64,000 bases of DNA, taken from Streptomyces griseus. GTDB lineage: Bacteria; Actinomycetota; Actinomycetes; Streptomycetales; Streptomycetaceae. The stretch spans positions 90,343-154,342 of the forward strand of contig NZ_UAVD01000037.1 in assembly GCF_900460065.1 (NCBI RefSeq), read 5' to 3'. Numbering within the stretch: position 1 is the first letter of the stretch; each line of letters begins with the position of its first letter. A program made the position numbers and the translations under genes. Under the pieces are notes generated by a model. That model saw nothing but the letters and a program-made list of their open reading frames with translations, had not been told where the DNA came from and did not search any database. Shown here piece after piece: positions 15,547 through 24,833 of the stretch.

Positions 15547-17343
15547 GTGAGCGTCAGTAATCCCGAGACCAGTTCGCTCGTCTCCGCCTACCGGTCCCTG
15601 CTGCCCGTCCGAGCGCGCCGCCGCATCGTGCGTCGCGTGCCCGCTCCCTTGCGCAACGTCGTCATGCACCTGCTGGCCGTCTTCGACTCCGCGCGCTCCG
15701 CCGTGGTCGTGCGGGCGCTGGGAGGCCGGCGCAATCCCGCCAGGCACAGCGCGGAGGCATCCCTGCGCGTCCTCAAGATCGACGGCAAGCACGTCAAGGT
15801 CGTCGTGGTCAGAGGTGCGACGGAATGGGCCGCGCGCGCCCGGAACCTGCACATCGTGGTGGCCGTGCTGGAAAGCGCGGAGATCGACTACTTCGCGGTC
15901 CGGGGTACGGGAAAGTCCGTTCCGTGTGTCGCCGTCTCGTCGCGACACCGCGCGGACGTCGAGGAAGTGCTCCAGATCGCCTTCGGCCGCAATCCGGGCT
16001 ACGTCCGCGATGTGGCCGGCGGGCAGCTGCGGACCGGGGCGTCCGCGAAGACCTGGAGGAGGCTCCGCTCCAGCAGCGTGCTCCGGCTGACGTGGAACGT
16101 CTGCGACCCGACCGGGAAACTGGTCTTCGGTCCCGACTCGGGATGCGATCTGGAGTTCTGGTCGGAGACGGACGGGATGCTGGTCGCGCCCCGGCCCAAC
16201 GCCGTCGTGACCCAGCTGCCGGTCGGCACGGAGCTCCGTACGGCCGAACAGAAGCGCTTCAGCCCCGTCCCGGGCCCGTACCACACCGGCTACACGCGCA
16301 CGGTCGCCGACTTCACGGCCCGTCTCCCCGGCGACCACGCCTTCCCGATCGACGTCGTCTACACCTGGGTGGACGACGCGGATCCGGTGTGGCGCGCGGG
16401 GAAGGACGCGGTACGCCGCTCCCTCGCGGGCGGTACGGCGGAGCTGCACGAGCAGGCGGACAACGGGGCCCGCTACACCAGCCGCGACGAGCTCAGGTAC
16501 TCCCTGCGGTCGATCCACCAGTACGCGCCCTGGGTGCGGAACGTCTTTCTCGTCACCGCGGGCCAGGCGCCGGGCTGGCTGAACACCGATCACCCGGGAC
16601 TGCGCGTGGTCGATCACCGGGAGATCTTCTCCGACCCCGGCGCGCTGCCCACCTTCAATTCACACGCCATCGAAAGCCAGCTGCATCACATAGCCGAGCT
16701 GTCTGAGCACTTCCTTTACCTCAACGACGACGTGTTCTTCGGCCGGCCCGTCACGCAGGAACACTTCTTCCACACCAACGGGCTGACGAAGTTCTTCACC
16801 TCGAAGGCCCTCATTCCCTCCGGCCAGATCACACCGGACGACCTGCCGGTGGACGCGGCGGGGAAGAACAGCCGCGGGCTGATCGCCCAGCAGTTCGGCA
16901 CGGTCATCTCCCAGAAGATGAAGCACACGCCCCACGCGCTCAGCAGAACCGTTCTCGCGGAGATCGAGCAGACCTACGAGCGGGCCCACTGGGTCACCCA
17001 GAACTCGAAGTTCCGGTCGCCGCACGACATCCCGGTCGCCTCGTCGCTCCACCACTACTACGCGTACCACCAGGCGCGGGCGACGCTCGGCAACCTGCGG
17101 TACGTGTACGTCGACATCGGCGACGCCCTGGCCCAGCGGCGGCTGGACCGGCTGGTGGCCCGGCGCGACTTCGACACCTTCTGCATCAACGACACCGTCG
17201 TGCCGGAGGACCCGCAGGCGCAGGAACGCATGGTGAGGAAATTCCTCAACGACTACTTCCCCGTGCCGAGCCCCTTCGAGCTCCCCGGAGCCGAGGGCAC
17301 CCCGACACGGCGTACAGCAGAACTGGGAGCGGCAGCCACATGA
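15547..17343 (+). CDS. Stealth-type hexose-1-phosphate transferase
   Basis: A ~598-residue Stealth family protein. All four conserved regions are present: CR1 FPIDVVYTWVDDAD near 265, CR2 from RYTSRDELRYSLRS through HAIESQLHHI to YLNDDVFFG near 308-400, CR3 IEQTYERAH ... VASSLHHYYAYH near 475-510, and CR4 FCINDTVVPED near 545. These enzymes transfer sugar-1-phosphate to build phosphoglycans such as capsule polymers, and also occur in GlcNAc-1-phosphotransferase. The region before CR1 is shared with the second Stealth protein of this locus. The start is uncertain: GTG 15547 is chosen, but the frame is open from ATG 15454 and neither has a strong ribosome site. Its stop overlaps the next ATG (ATGA). 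Confidence 0.87.
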   Translation: MSVSNPETSSLVSAYRSLLPVRARRRIVRRVPAPLRNVVMHLLAVFDSARSAVVVRALGGRRNPARHSAEASLRVLKIDGKHVKVVVVRGATEWAARARNLHIVVAVLESAEIDYFAVRGTGKSVPCVAVSSRHRADVEEVLQIAFGRNPGYVRDVAGGQLRTGASAKTWRRLRSSSVLRLTWNVCDPTGKLVFGPDSGCDLEFWSETDGMLVAPRPNAVVTQLPVGTELRTAEQKRFSPVPGPYHTGYTRTVADFTARLPGDHAFPIDVVYTWVDDADPVWRAGKDAVRRSLAGGTAELHEQADNGARYTSRDELRYSLRSIHQYAPWVRNVFLVTAGQAPGWLNTDHPGLRVVDHREIFSDPGALPTFNSHAIESQLHHIAELSEHFLYLNDDVFFGRPVTQEHFFHTNGLTKFFTSKALIPSGQITPDDLPVDAAGKNSRGLIAQQFGTVISQKMKHTPHALSRTVLAEIEQTYERAHWVTQNSKFRSPHDIPVASSLHHYYAYHQARATLGNLRYVYVDIGDALAQRRLDRLVARRDFDTFCINDTVVPEDPQAQERMVRKFLNDYFPVPSPFELPGAEGTPTRRTAELGAAAT

Positions 17344-18296
17344 TCCCGCGACGCAGACACCTCGCCGCCGTCCGGCGGCGGCTCACGGCCCGCGCGGTCC
17401 CGCTGCGGTCCTGGCTGATGCAGCGGTTCTTCCTGCCCCGGCGGTCCGGGCGGGCCGCCCGGCTGCTCTACGCGGCCGTGCTGGACGGCCAGACGGTCAA
17501 CCTGCACGCCGTTCTGCCCCCTTCGGCACGGCTTCCCGCGGAGGCCGAGCTGGTGATCCAGCGAGGCCGCCGACGGTACGAGAGCCCTGCCCGCGTGTAC
17601 CAGGGCCGGGACGGGGAGGTGCTGATGGACGCCACCGTGCTGCTGGGCGCGGAAGTGGGGGGCCTGCCCCTCCACGACGGCCGCTGGCGGGTCGTCCTCG
17701 CGACCCGCTCCGGACGCCGCACCGCGCGGTTCCCGCTGCTCCTCGTCGAGCCGCCCCGGCCCTACGGCGGACCCACCATGCCCATGGAGGTGTCACCGGT
17801 CAGCGGCCGGCGCCACCGCCTCGGCCGCACCGTGACCGGCAACCTCCGGGTGGTCACCTCGCAGCCGCGGCCGTCCGCCGAGGTGATGAAGGTCGACCTG
17901 TCCCACACCGGGCTCGTGGTCGACTTTCGTGTCGTGGGCGCCGAAGTGGCCGAACCCTGGGCCGAGTTCACCGCCACGGGACGCAACATCCGACGTCCCC
18001 TGCACGACCTGGGCGACGGGATGTGGCGTGCCGCCGTACCGCTGGAGGAGATGACACCGCAGCGCAGGGCCACGGAGCACTGGGACGTCGCCTGCTGCTC
18101 GGCCGACGGCCGTCCCATGAGGCTGGGGAAGAGGATGCACGACGTCCGCAATCCGCTGCGCGTCTTCACCATGCATCAAGCCAGTGTCGCCCCCCGAGGG
18201 CAAGCGCCCTTGCTGGTCCACCCCCGCTACACGCCCGCGGGCAACTTCCGTGTGACGTGCAGTCGCATGCCCGAAGCCGGGCGGAGACTCCGATGA
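17340..18296 (+). CDS. Unknown protein between the two Stealth genes
   Basis: A 318-residue protein I do not recognise. It starts with a very basic stretch (IPRRRHLAAVRRRLTAR), has no clear signal peptide or membrane helix, and then looks beta-rich with repeated patterns such as LDGQTVNLHAVLP, DGEVLMDATVLLG, DGRWRVVLATRSGRR and GDGMWRAAVPLEE, as in immunoglobulin-like or carbohydrate-binding sandwich folds. The start and stop both overlap neighbouring genes (ATGA at each end), so it is translated in step with both Stealth proteins and probably acts in the same pathway. Similar DGxW segments suggest an internal duplication. Confidence 0.75.
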   Translation: MIPRRRHLAAVRRRLTARAVPLRSWLMQRFFLPRRSGRAARLLYAAVLDGQTVNLHAVLPPSARLPAEAELVIQRGRRRYESPARVYQGRDGEVLMDATVLLGAEVGGLPLHDGRWRVVLATRSGRRTARFPLLLVEPPRPYGGPTMPMEVSPVSGRRHRLGRTVTGNLRVVTSQPRPSAEVMKVDLSHTGLVVDFRVVGAEVAEPWAEFTATGRNIRRPLHDLGDGMWRAAVPLEEMTPQRRATEHWDVACCSADGRPMRLGKRMHDVRNPLRVFTMHQASVAPRGQAPLLVHPRYTPAGNFRVTCSRMPEAGRRLR

Positions 18297-21166
18297 AGAT
18301 CACCTTTCTGCTGACCACCGCCGACGCCGTGGGCGGCACGGAACGGGCGGTGTTCAACCAGGCCGCCGAACTCGCCGACCGCCACGACGTGCGCGTCCTC
18401 AGCGTCTTCAAGAGCAAGTCCGAGCTGTTCTTCTCCCCCGACGAACGGGTGCGCGTCGACTACCTGGTCGACATGACCGGCCGGGTGCAGCGGCCGATGC
18501 GCCGCGCGGAGCTCGACGAGTCCGTGTACGGGGCCCTCGCCGAACAGCCGAGCAGCCTGGTCGACCGTGCCTGGGAGGCCGCGTTCAACCGGCTCTCCGA
18601 CATCGAGCTCGGCCTGGCGCTCGAACACACCGACACGGACGTCCTGATCACCACCACCCCGGCTCTGATGGCGCTGGCCGTCCAGCTCGCCCCGGCCGAG
18701 GTGATCACGGTGCACCAGGAGCACAGGGTCTCCGAGCTGCGGGGCACGAGTGGGGAGCCGTTGCTCCGCTACGCCGCCCGGCTGGACGCCCTGGCCGTGC
18801 TCAGCGACCGCACGAGGGATTGGTTCGCGGAGACGCTCGGCGCCACCGCTCCGCGCATCGAGGTGGTGCCGAACGCGCTGCCCGCGGGGTTCCGGCCGCG
18901 CTCGACGCTGGAGACCCGGACCGTGGTGTGCGCCGGCCGCCTGGTGGGGGAGAAGCAACTCGACCAGGCCCTCGACGCGTGGGCGCTGCTGGCGCCGTAC
19001 CACCCCACCTGGACGCTCAGGATCTTCGGCGACGGACCGCTGAGCGGCGCCCTGCGACGGCAGATCGCCCAGTTGGGACTGCATGACAGCGTCCAGCTGA
19101 ACGGGAACTCGCCGCATCTGGCCGAGGAGTGGGCCAAGGCGAGCATCGCCCTGCTCACCTCGAAGAACGAGGCCTTCCCCCTGGTGCTCATGGAGGCACA
19201 GGCGGCCGGTGTTCCCGTGGTGTCCTACGACTGCCCGAACGGCCCGCGCGAGATCGTGCTGGACGGGCGGTCGGGCATGCTCGTGCCGCCGGGAGACGTG
19301 GAGGCGCTGGCCGGTCGGCTGAACCAGTTGATGTCGGACGGCCCGTTGCGGCACCGCATGGGTGCGGCGGCGGCCGAGTCCATCACCCGGTTCGCGCCGC
19401 CCCTGGTCACCGCCCAGTGGGAGGCCTTCTTCCAGGGGCTGGTGGACGACCGGGAGCGCGGCGACCGGGCCGCCGCCAAGGCGGACCGGCTCGCCCTGCA
19501 CGCCGCGTACAGCGGTCTGGAGGGCGCCGCGACCGCGGCCACCGCTCCTCCGCCGAGTCAGGTGCGCTCCGGCGCCCACCGGCAGCTGGAGCAGCAGGTG
19601 GCCAAGAGACGGCCCGACCTGGTCAAGGACGGCGGCCAGCTCTGCCGGGTGGTGGACTCGGAGTCCCCGTTCGACATCGTGCAGGCCAACCTGGCCCTCG
19701 CCGCGTCGGCGCTGGAAGCCGCGGACGTGCCCTACCTCGTGGTCCGGGACACGATGGTGCGGCGCACCGTCGCCGTGCACGCCTCGTACCGGGAGGCGGT
19801 CCTCAAATCACTGAGCGGCACGTACCGGTACGAAGCTGTCTACACGGCGCTGCTCAACGCCCGCCAGAACCCCGTGACCACCACGCTCGCGGGCCTTCTC
19901 GGAGACCATCTCGACCAGCCCTGCTCAGGCGTCCGCGTCTACCAGAACGCCGTGTCGACTTCGCGCACCCTGCGACTGGGAGCGGTGTACGGCTGCACGA
20001 TCTCCTTCTGGGACAACGACCCCGAGGAGAGCGACACGATGGTCGCGCCCTCCCGCACCCTGATCGGCGACCGGGTCTCGCAGCACTCCATGGGACGTGC
20101 CTCGATGGTCCTCTCGGGGCGCACCTACCCGACCATCAACGCGTTCGCACAGCCCCTCCACGGCGACGTCGGCTTCCCCATCGACGCCGTGTACACCTGG
20201 GTCGACGGCTCCGACGTCCAGTGGCTGGAACGCAAGAACCAGGTACTCGCGATGCTGGGCCTGGAGACGGTCGACGCGGCGGCCAGCGCCGCGCGCTTCC
20301 GCAGCCGCGACGAACTCCGCTTCTCGCTCCGGTCCATCGACATGTACGCGCCGTGGATCCGGAACATCTACATCGTCACCGACCGGCAGGTCCCGTCCTG
20401 GCTGGACAACGCGCACCACCGGGTCCGGGTGGTCGACCACACGGAGATCTTCGGCAACCAGGGCGCCCTGCCCACCTACAACTCGCACGCGATCGAAAGC
20501 CGGCTCCACCACATCGAGGGCCTCTCCGAGCATTTTCTCTATTTCAACGACGACTTCTTCATCGGCCGCACCGTCCTGCCGAGCCTGTTCTTCCTCGGCA
20601 ACGGGCAGGCCAAGCACTTCCAGTCGCCCACCGCGGTACCCATGGTGCCGCCGCTGGCCACCGACGACTTCAACATCAGTGCGGCGAAGAACAACCGGGC
20701 ACTGATCGCCAACAGCTTCGGGCAGATCCTCACCCATTCCTTCCTCCACGCACCGTACGTGCTGCGCAGAAGCGTGATGGAGGATCTCGAACGCGCCTAT
20801 CCGCAGCAGATCGCCGCCACCTCGGCGAGCAGGCTGCGCAGCCACAGCGACGTGTCGATCGCCTCCTCGCTCCACCACTACTTCGGCTTCCACACCGGAC
20901 GGAGCGTGCCCGGTTCCCTCTCCTGCGGATTCGTCAACGTGGGTTTGAGCGAACACCGCACCAGGCTCAGCAGATTGCTGACCAGCCGCCCGAACGACGT
21001 CTTCTGCCTGAACGACTTCCACGACGGTGACGTGCCGGAGGACGAGCAGGACGCCATTCTGGCCGCGTTCCTCCCGAGCTATTTCCCCATCGCGAGCCAA
21101 TTCGAATACGGCTCGCCCCGCAATCAGCGGTACCACGCGCGCACCCTGCCCGACTGGCCGCTGTGA
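18293..21166 (+). CDS. GT4 glycosyltransferase fused to a Stealth phosphotransferase
   Basis: A 957-residue two-enzyme protein. Residues 1 to ~390 are a GT-B, GT4-type glycosyltransferase (MKITFLLTTADAVGGTER at the start, VVCAGRLVGEKQLDQAL, and the EX7E motif in NEAFPLVLMEAQAAG followed by PNGPREIV). Residues ~410-957 are a Stealth unit: a region shared with the first Stealth protein, CR1 FPIDAVYTWVDGSD near 627, CR2 RFRSRDELRFSLRS near 667, CR3 ending IASSLHHYF near 865 and CR4 FCLNDFHDGDVPED near 903. It probably adds a sugar and a sugar-1-phosphate alternately to a growing phosphoglycan in the cytoplasm. The ATG at 18293 overlaps the preceding stop. Confidence 0.88.
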   Translation: MKITFLLTTADAVGGTERAVFNQAAELADRHDVRVLSVFKSKSELFFSPDERVRVDYLVDMTGRVQRPMRRAELDESVYGALAEQPSSLVDRAWEAAFNRLSDIELGLALEHTDTDVLITTTPALMALAVQLAPAEVITVHQEHRVSELRGTSGEPLLRYAARLDALAVLSDRTRDWFAETLGATAPRIEVVPNALPAGFRPRSTLETRTVVCAGRLVGEKQLDQALDAWALLAPYHPTWTLRIFGDGPLSGALRRQIAQLGLHDSVQLNGNSPHLAEEWAKASIALLTSKNEAFPLVLMEAQAAGVPVVSYDCPNGPREIVLDGRSGMLVPPGDVEALAGRLNQLMSDGPLRHRMGAAAAESITRFAPPLVTAQWEAFFQGLVDDRERGDRAAAKADRLALHAAYSGLEGAATAATAPPPSQVRSGAHRQLEQQVAKRRPDLVKDGGQLCRVVDSESPFDIVQANLALAASALEAADVPYLVVRDTMVRRTVAVHASYREAVLKSLSGTYRYEAVYTALLNARQNPVTTTLAGLLGDHLDQPCSGVRVYQNAVSTSRTLRLGAVYGCTISFWDNDPEESDTMVAPSRTLIGDRVSQHSMGRASMVLSGRTYPTINAFAQPLHGDVGFPIDAVYTWVDGSDVQWLERKNQVLAMLGLETVDAAASAARFRSRDELRFSLRSIDMYAPWIRNIYIVTDRQVPSWLDNAHHRVRVVDHTEIFGNQGALPTYNSHAIESRLHHIEGLSEHFLYFNDDFFIGRTVLPSLFFLGNGQAKHFQSPTAVPMVPPLATDDFNISAAKNNRALIANSFGQILTHSFLHAPYVLRRSVMEDLERAYPQQIAATSASRLRSHSDVSIASSLHHYFGFHTGRSVPGSLSCGFVNVGLSEHRTRLSRLLTSRPNDVFCLNDFHDGDVPEDEQDAILAAFLPSYFPIASQFEYGSPRNQRYHARTLPDWPL

Positions 21167-21215
21167 GATCCACGGCCGACAAGCCGGAAGAGGCGACCGT
21201 GAGAGAGGTGAACCC

Positions 21216-22607
21216 ATGAGCAAGATCTGCATAGTCGGGAATTCCGTGGCTGCGCCACGCACGCCGGAGGAGTCCCCTCTCGCGGGCTGGGGGCAGTTTC
21301 TCGCGGACTTCCTGACGCCGTACCACGAGGTACGCAACTACGCCCGCGACGCGATGACGCTGCGGACCTACTTCACCGACCGGCTGGCCACCCTGCTGAA
21401 CCTGCTGGCCCCCGGGGACGTGGTCCTCGTGAACCTCGGCGGGGTCGAGCAGCGCATCGACAACCCGCTGCGCTACCACGGTCCCAGGGAGTTCAAGGAG
21501 TTCCTCTACCTCTACATCGAAGGGATCAGGGCTGAGGGGGCCTTTCCCGTCCTGGTGACCCCGGCCGCCCGGTGCGCCTTCACGGCCGAGGGCGACGTGG
21601 CCGACACCCGGGGGGTGTACCCCGACCTGATGCGTGAGGTGGCCGCCGAGACGGGTACCGCCCTCGTCGATCTCGCGGCTTTCACCCAGAGGTGGCTGCA
21701 GGAGCTGGGCCCGCAGCGTGCGCGCCAGTTCTTCCGCTGGCTCGACGCCGGCGAGCACCCCCGGCATCCCGAGGGAATCATCGACTCGTCCCACTTCAAC
21801 GAGGCGGGAGGGCGGGCCGTGGCCCGGATGGTGGCCATCGCCCTGCACGACTCCCGCGAACTGCCTCCCGGTCTCATCGACGTCAATACTCTGGGCGCGG
21901 CGCCGGAGTACCCTCCGGTCCTCACCGAATTCACGGTGGAGAAGCCGGAGTTCGCCCTCTACGCCGACGTGCGCACAGGTGCTGCCCCCGTGGTGGAACG
22001 GCCCGCTCCCGCACAGTTGACCGGTGCCATGCAGAAGTTCTCCGGTACGGCCGAGGTGGGGACGAGCTATGTGATGTTCTTCGAGAACGGCGCCTACCTC
22101 GGCGGGGCGCGCGTCAACGCCGAAGGCCGCTGGCAGTGGCGGAGAGTCCTGAACTGGCAGGCGGGCGACCACCTCGTCCAGGTGGTCGGCTACAACCAGC
22201 AAGGGGTGACCCCCCTTTCCACGGTGGCCTTCACCGTGCGCGACTACGTCGAACCCCCCGTCGTGCTGGGCCCCAAGGAGGGAGCGCTGAGCGGCGCGCG
22301 CCCCCGCTTCTCGGGGACCGCTGCCGTGGGCGTCACCAAGGTCATGGTGCTCGAAGGCGGCCGGCTGATCGCCTCCGCCCCGGTCGCCAAGGACGGCACC
22401 TGGAAGGTGACCCACCCGCACGACTGGAAGCCCGGCGCCTACACGGTCGAGTTCGTGTCGATCTTCAGCGCCATCCACTCCCGACCGGCCCAGCTCGCCC
22501 TGAGGGTGCACGGCGTACCGGAGGGGAACTGGATCAGGCAGTCGGTCAGTGCCAGGGAGGCCTGCTCCGAGGCGTGCGACCACCTTCCCTTCAGCGGGCG
22601 GCGGTGA
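21216..22607 (+). CDS. SGNH-hydrolase-like protein with two Ig-like domains
   Basis: A 463-residue protein. The first ~230 residues look like a GDSL/SGNH esterase: KICIVGNSVA at the N terminus in the place of GDS, and DSSHFNEAGGRAVARM as the block with the catalytic Asp and His. The block normally reading GxND is only VNLGGVEQ, so the active site is degenerate and catalysis is doubtful. Two related ~85-residue beta domains follow (FSGTAEVGTSYVMFFENG and FSGTAAVGVTKVMVLEGG are equivalent positions), like bacterial Ig-like modules. No signal peptide is seen. GAGAGAGG lies before ATG 21216. It follows the GT4-Stealth gene by 49 bp and may O-deacetylate or bind the polymer. Confidence 0.75.
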   Translation: MSKICIVGNSVAAPRTPEESPLAGWGQFLADFLTPYHEVRNYARDAMTLRTYFTDRLATLLNLLAPGDVVLVNLGGVEQRIDNPLRYHGPREFKEFLYLYIEGIRAEGAFPVLVTPAARCAFTAEGDVADTRGVYPDLMREVAAETGTALVDLAAFTQRWLQELGPQRARQFFRWLDAGEHPRHPEGIIDSSHFNEAGGRAVARMVAIALHDSRELPPGLIDVNTLGAAPEYPPVLTEFTVEKPEFALYADVRTGAAPVVERPAPAQLTGAMQKFSGTAEVGTSYVMFFENGAYLGGARVNAEGRWQWRRVLNWQAGDHLVQVVGYNQQGVTPLSTVAFTVRDYVEPPVVLGPKEGALSGARPRFSGTAAVGVTKVMVLEGGRLIASAPVAKDGTWKVTHPHDWKPGAYTVEFVSIFSAIHSRPAQLALRVHGVPEGNWIRQSVSAREACSEACDHLPFSGRR

Positions 22608-22641
22608 CCGAACTCCACCGGTGAGGCCATCGCGGCCCGCT

Positions 22642-22693
22642 GAGGACGAAGCGGCCCGGCACCCCCCGAGGGGTGCCGGGCCGCTTCGTCCTC
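22642..22693. terminator. Bidirectional terminator hairpin
   Basis: A perfect 24-bp inverted repeat (22642-22665 and 22670-22693) with the 4-nt loop ccga lies between the convergent SGNH gene and the fatty-acid oxidation gene. Confidence 0.9.
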
Positions 22694-22700
22694 CGGCGGA

Positions 22701-24833
22701 CTACGACGCCGGTACGCTCGCCACGCCCTGAGCGAGGAACGGCTTGCCGTTCACCCGCTGGGAGACGCCCTCGCGGTCCAGGTACGGCGTGATGCCGCCC
22801 AGGTGGAAGGGCCAGCCCGCGCCGGTGATCAGGCACAGGTCGATGTCCTGGGCCTCGGCGACGACGCCCTCGTCCAGCATCAGGCCGATCTCCTGCGCCA
22901 CCGCGTCGAGCACGCGGTCGCGGGTCTGCTCCTCGGTCAGGACGGTGTCGCCCTGCTTGAGGAGGGCTGCGACCTCGGGGTCGAGGACCGGGGCGCCGGA
23001 GTCGTGGACGTAGAAGCCGCGCTTGCCGGCCTTGACGACCGCCGCGAGGTTCTGCGAAACGGTGAAGCGCTCCGGGAAGGAACGGTTCAGGGTCTCGGAG
23101 ACGTGCAGGCCGATGGCCGGGCCGACCAGCTCCAGGAGCACCAGCGGGGACATCGGCAGGCCGAGCGGCTCGACGGCCCTCTCCGCGACCTCGACCGGGG
23201 TGCCCTCGTCGATGACGTTCTGGATCTCGCCCATGAAGCGGGTGAGGATGCGGTTGACGACGAACGCCGGGGCGTCCTTCACCAGGACCGCGGTCTTCTT
23301 CAGCTTGCGGGCCACACCGAACGCCGTGGCCAGCGAGGCGTCGTCCGTCTGCTCGCCGCGGACGATCTCCAGCAGCGGGAGGATCGCGACCGGGTTGAAG
23401 AAGTGGAAGCCGACGACCCGCTCGGGGTTCTTCAGCTTCGACGCCATCTCGGTCACCGACAGCGAGGAGGTGTTGGTGGCGAGGATCGCGTGCGCCGGGG
23501 CGACCGCCTCGACCTCCGCGAACACCTGCTGCTTGACGCCGATCTCCTCGAAGACGGCCTCGATGATGAAGTCCGCGTCCGCGAAGCCCTCGGCCTTGTC
23601 GAGGACACCGGAGACCAGGCCCTTGAGACGGTTGGCCTTGTCCTGGTTGATGCGGCCCTTGCCGAGCAGCTTCTCGATCTCGGCGTGGACGTAGCCCACA
23701 CCCTTGGTCACGCGCTCCTGGTCGATGTCCGTGAGGACGACCGGGACCTCCAGGCGGCGCAGGAACAGCAGCGCCAGCTGCGAGGCCATCAGACCGGCGC
23801 CGACGACGCCGACCTTGGTGACCGGGCGGGCCAGGTTCTTGTCCGGGGCGCCGGCCGGGCGCTTGGCACGCTTCTGGACCAGGTTGAAGGCGTAGATGCC
23901 GCTGCGCAGCTCGCCGCCCATGATCAGGTCCGCGAGCGCCTGGTCCTCGGCGTCGAAGCCGGCGGACAGGTCGCCGTCCTTGGCCGCCGCGATGATGTCC
24001 AGCGCGCGGTACGCCGCCGGGGCCGCGCCGTGCACCTTGGAGTCCGCGATGGCCCGGCCGCGGGCCACGGCCGCGTCCCAGCCCTCGCCGCGGTCGATCT
24101 CGGGCCGCTCGACGGCGAGCTCGCCCCTGAGGACGGCCGCGGTCCAGATCAGCGACTGCTCCAGGAAGTCCGCGCCCTCGAAGATCGCGTCGGCGATCCC
24201 GAGCTCGTAGACCTGCTTGCCCTTGAGCTGGCGGTTCTGGTTGAGCGAGTTCTCGATGATCACCGAGACCGCGCGGTCCGCGCCGATCAGGTTCGGCAGG
24301 AGCGCGCAGCCGCCCCAGCCGGGGACCAGGCCGAGGAAGACCTCGGGCAGCGAGAACGCCGGGATGGCGGTGGAGACGGTGCGGTAGGAGCAGTGCAGAC
24401 CGACCTCGACACCGCCGCCCATGGCCGCGCCGTTGTAGTACGCGAAGGTCGGGACCGCGAGACCGGAGAGGCGGCGGAAGACGTCGTGGCCGCCCTTGCC
24501 GATGGCCAGCGCGTCCTCGTGGCGGCCGAGCAGCTCGACGCCCTTGAGGTCGGCGCCGACGGCGAAGATGAACGGCTTGCCGGTGATGCCGACGCCAGTG
24601 ACGGTGCCGTCGGCGGCCTCCTTCTCGACCTGGTCGATCGCGGCGTTCAGGTTCGCCAGCGACTGCGGTCCGAAGGTGGTCGGCTTGGTGTGGTCCAGGC
24701 CGTTGTCCAGCGTGATGAGGGCGAAGTTGCCCGCACCGCCCGGCAGGTCCAGGTGGCGTACGTGCGCCTGCGTGACGACCTCGCCGGGGAACAGCTCGGC
24801 CGCGCCCCTCAGAAGCTCAGTGGTGGAGCTCAC
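22701..24833 (-). CDS. Fatty-acid oxidation multifunctional protein (enoyl-CoA hydratase / 3-hydroxyacyl-CoA dehydrogenase)
   Basis: A 710-residue FadB/FadJ-like enzyme. The N-terminal crotonase domain (residues ~20-210; FAVGADLKG and GAAMGGGVEVGLH form the oxyanion region) hydrates enoyl-CoA; the NAD-binding domain begins KVGVVGAGLMASQ near 345 and carries FHFFNPVAILPL near 475; the C-terminal dimerisation domains include KRGFYVHD. It works in cytoplasmic beta-oxidation together with the thiolase encoded just upstream, whose stop overlaps its GTG start (GTGA at 24830-24833). Length and domain order are normal. Confidence 0.92.
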   Translation of the reverse strand: MSSTTELLRGAAELFPGEVVTQAHVRHLDLPGGAGNFALITLDNGLDHTKPTTFGPQSLANLNAAIDQVEKEAADGTVTGVGITGKPFIFAVGADLKGVELLGRHEDALAIGKGGHDVFRRLSGLAVPTFAYYNGAAMGGGVEVGLHCSYRTVSTAIPAFSLPEVFLGLVPGWGGCALLPNLIGADRAVSVIIENSLNQNRQLKGKQVYELGIADAIFEGADFLEQSLIWTAAVLRGELAVERPEIDRGEGWDAAVARGRAIADSKVHGAAPAAYRALDIIAAAKDGDLSAGFDAEDQALADLIMGGELRSGIYAFNLVQKRAKRPAGAPDKNLARPVTKVGVVGAGLMASQLALLFLRRLEVPVVLTDIDQERVTKGVGYVHAEIEKLLGKGRINQDKANRLKGLVSGVLDKAEGFADADFIIEAVFEEIGVKQQVFAEVEAVAPAHAILATNTSSLSVTEMASKLKNPERVVGFHFFNPVAILPLLEIVRGEQTDDASLATAFGVARKLKKTAVLVKDAPAFVVNRILTRFMGEIQNVIDEGTPVEVAERAVEPLGLPMSPLVLLELVGPAIGLHVSETLNRSFPERFTVSQNLAAVVKAGKRGFYVHDSGAPVLDPEVAALLKQGDTVLTEEQTRDRVLDAVAQEIGLMLDEGVVAEAQDIDLCLITGAGWPFHLGGITPYLDREGVSQRVNGKPFLAQGVASVPAS

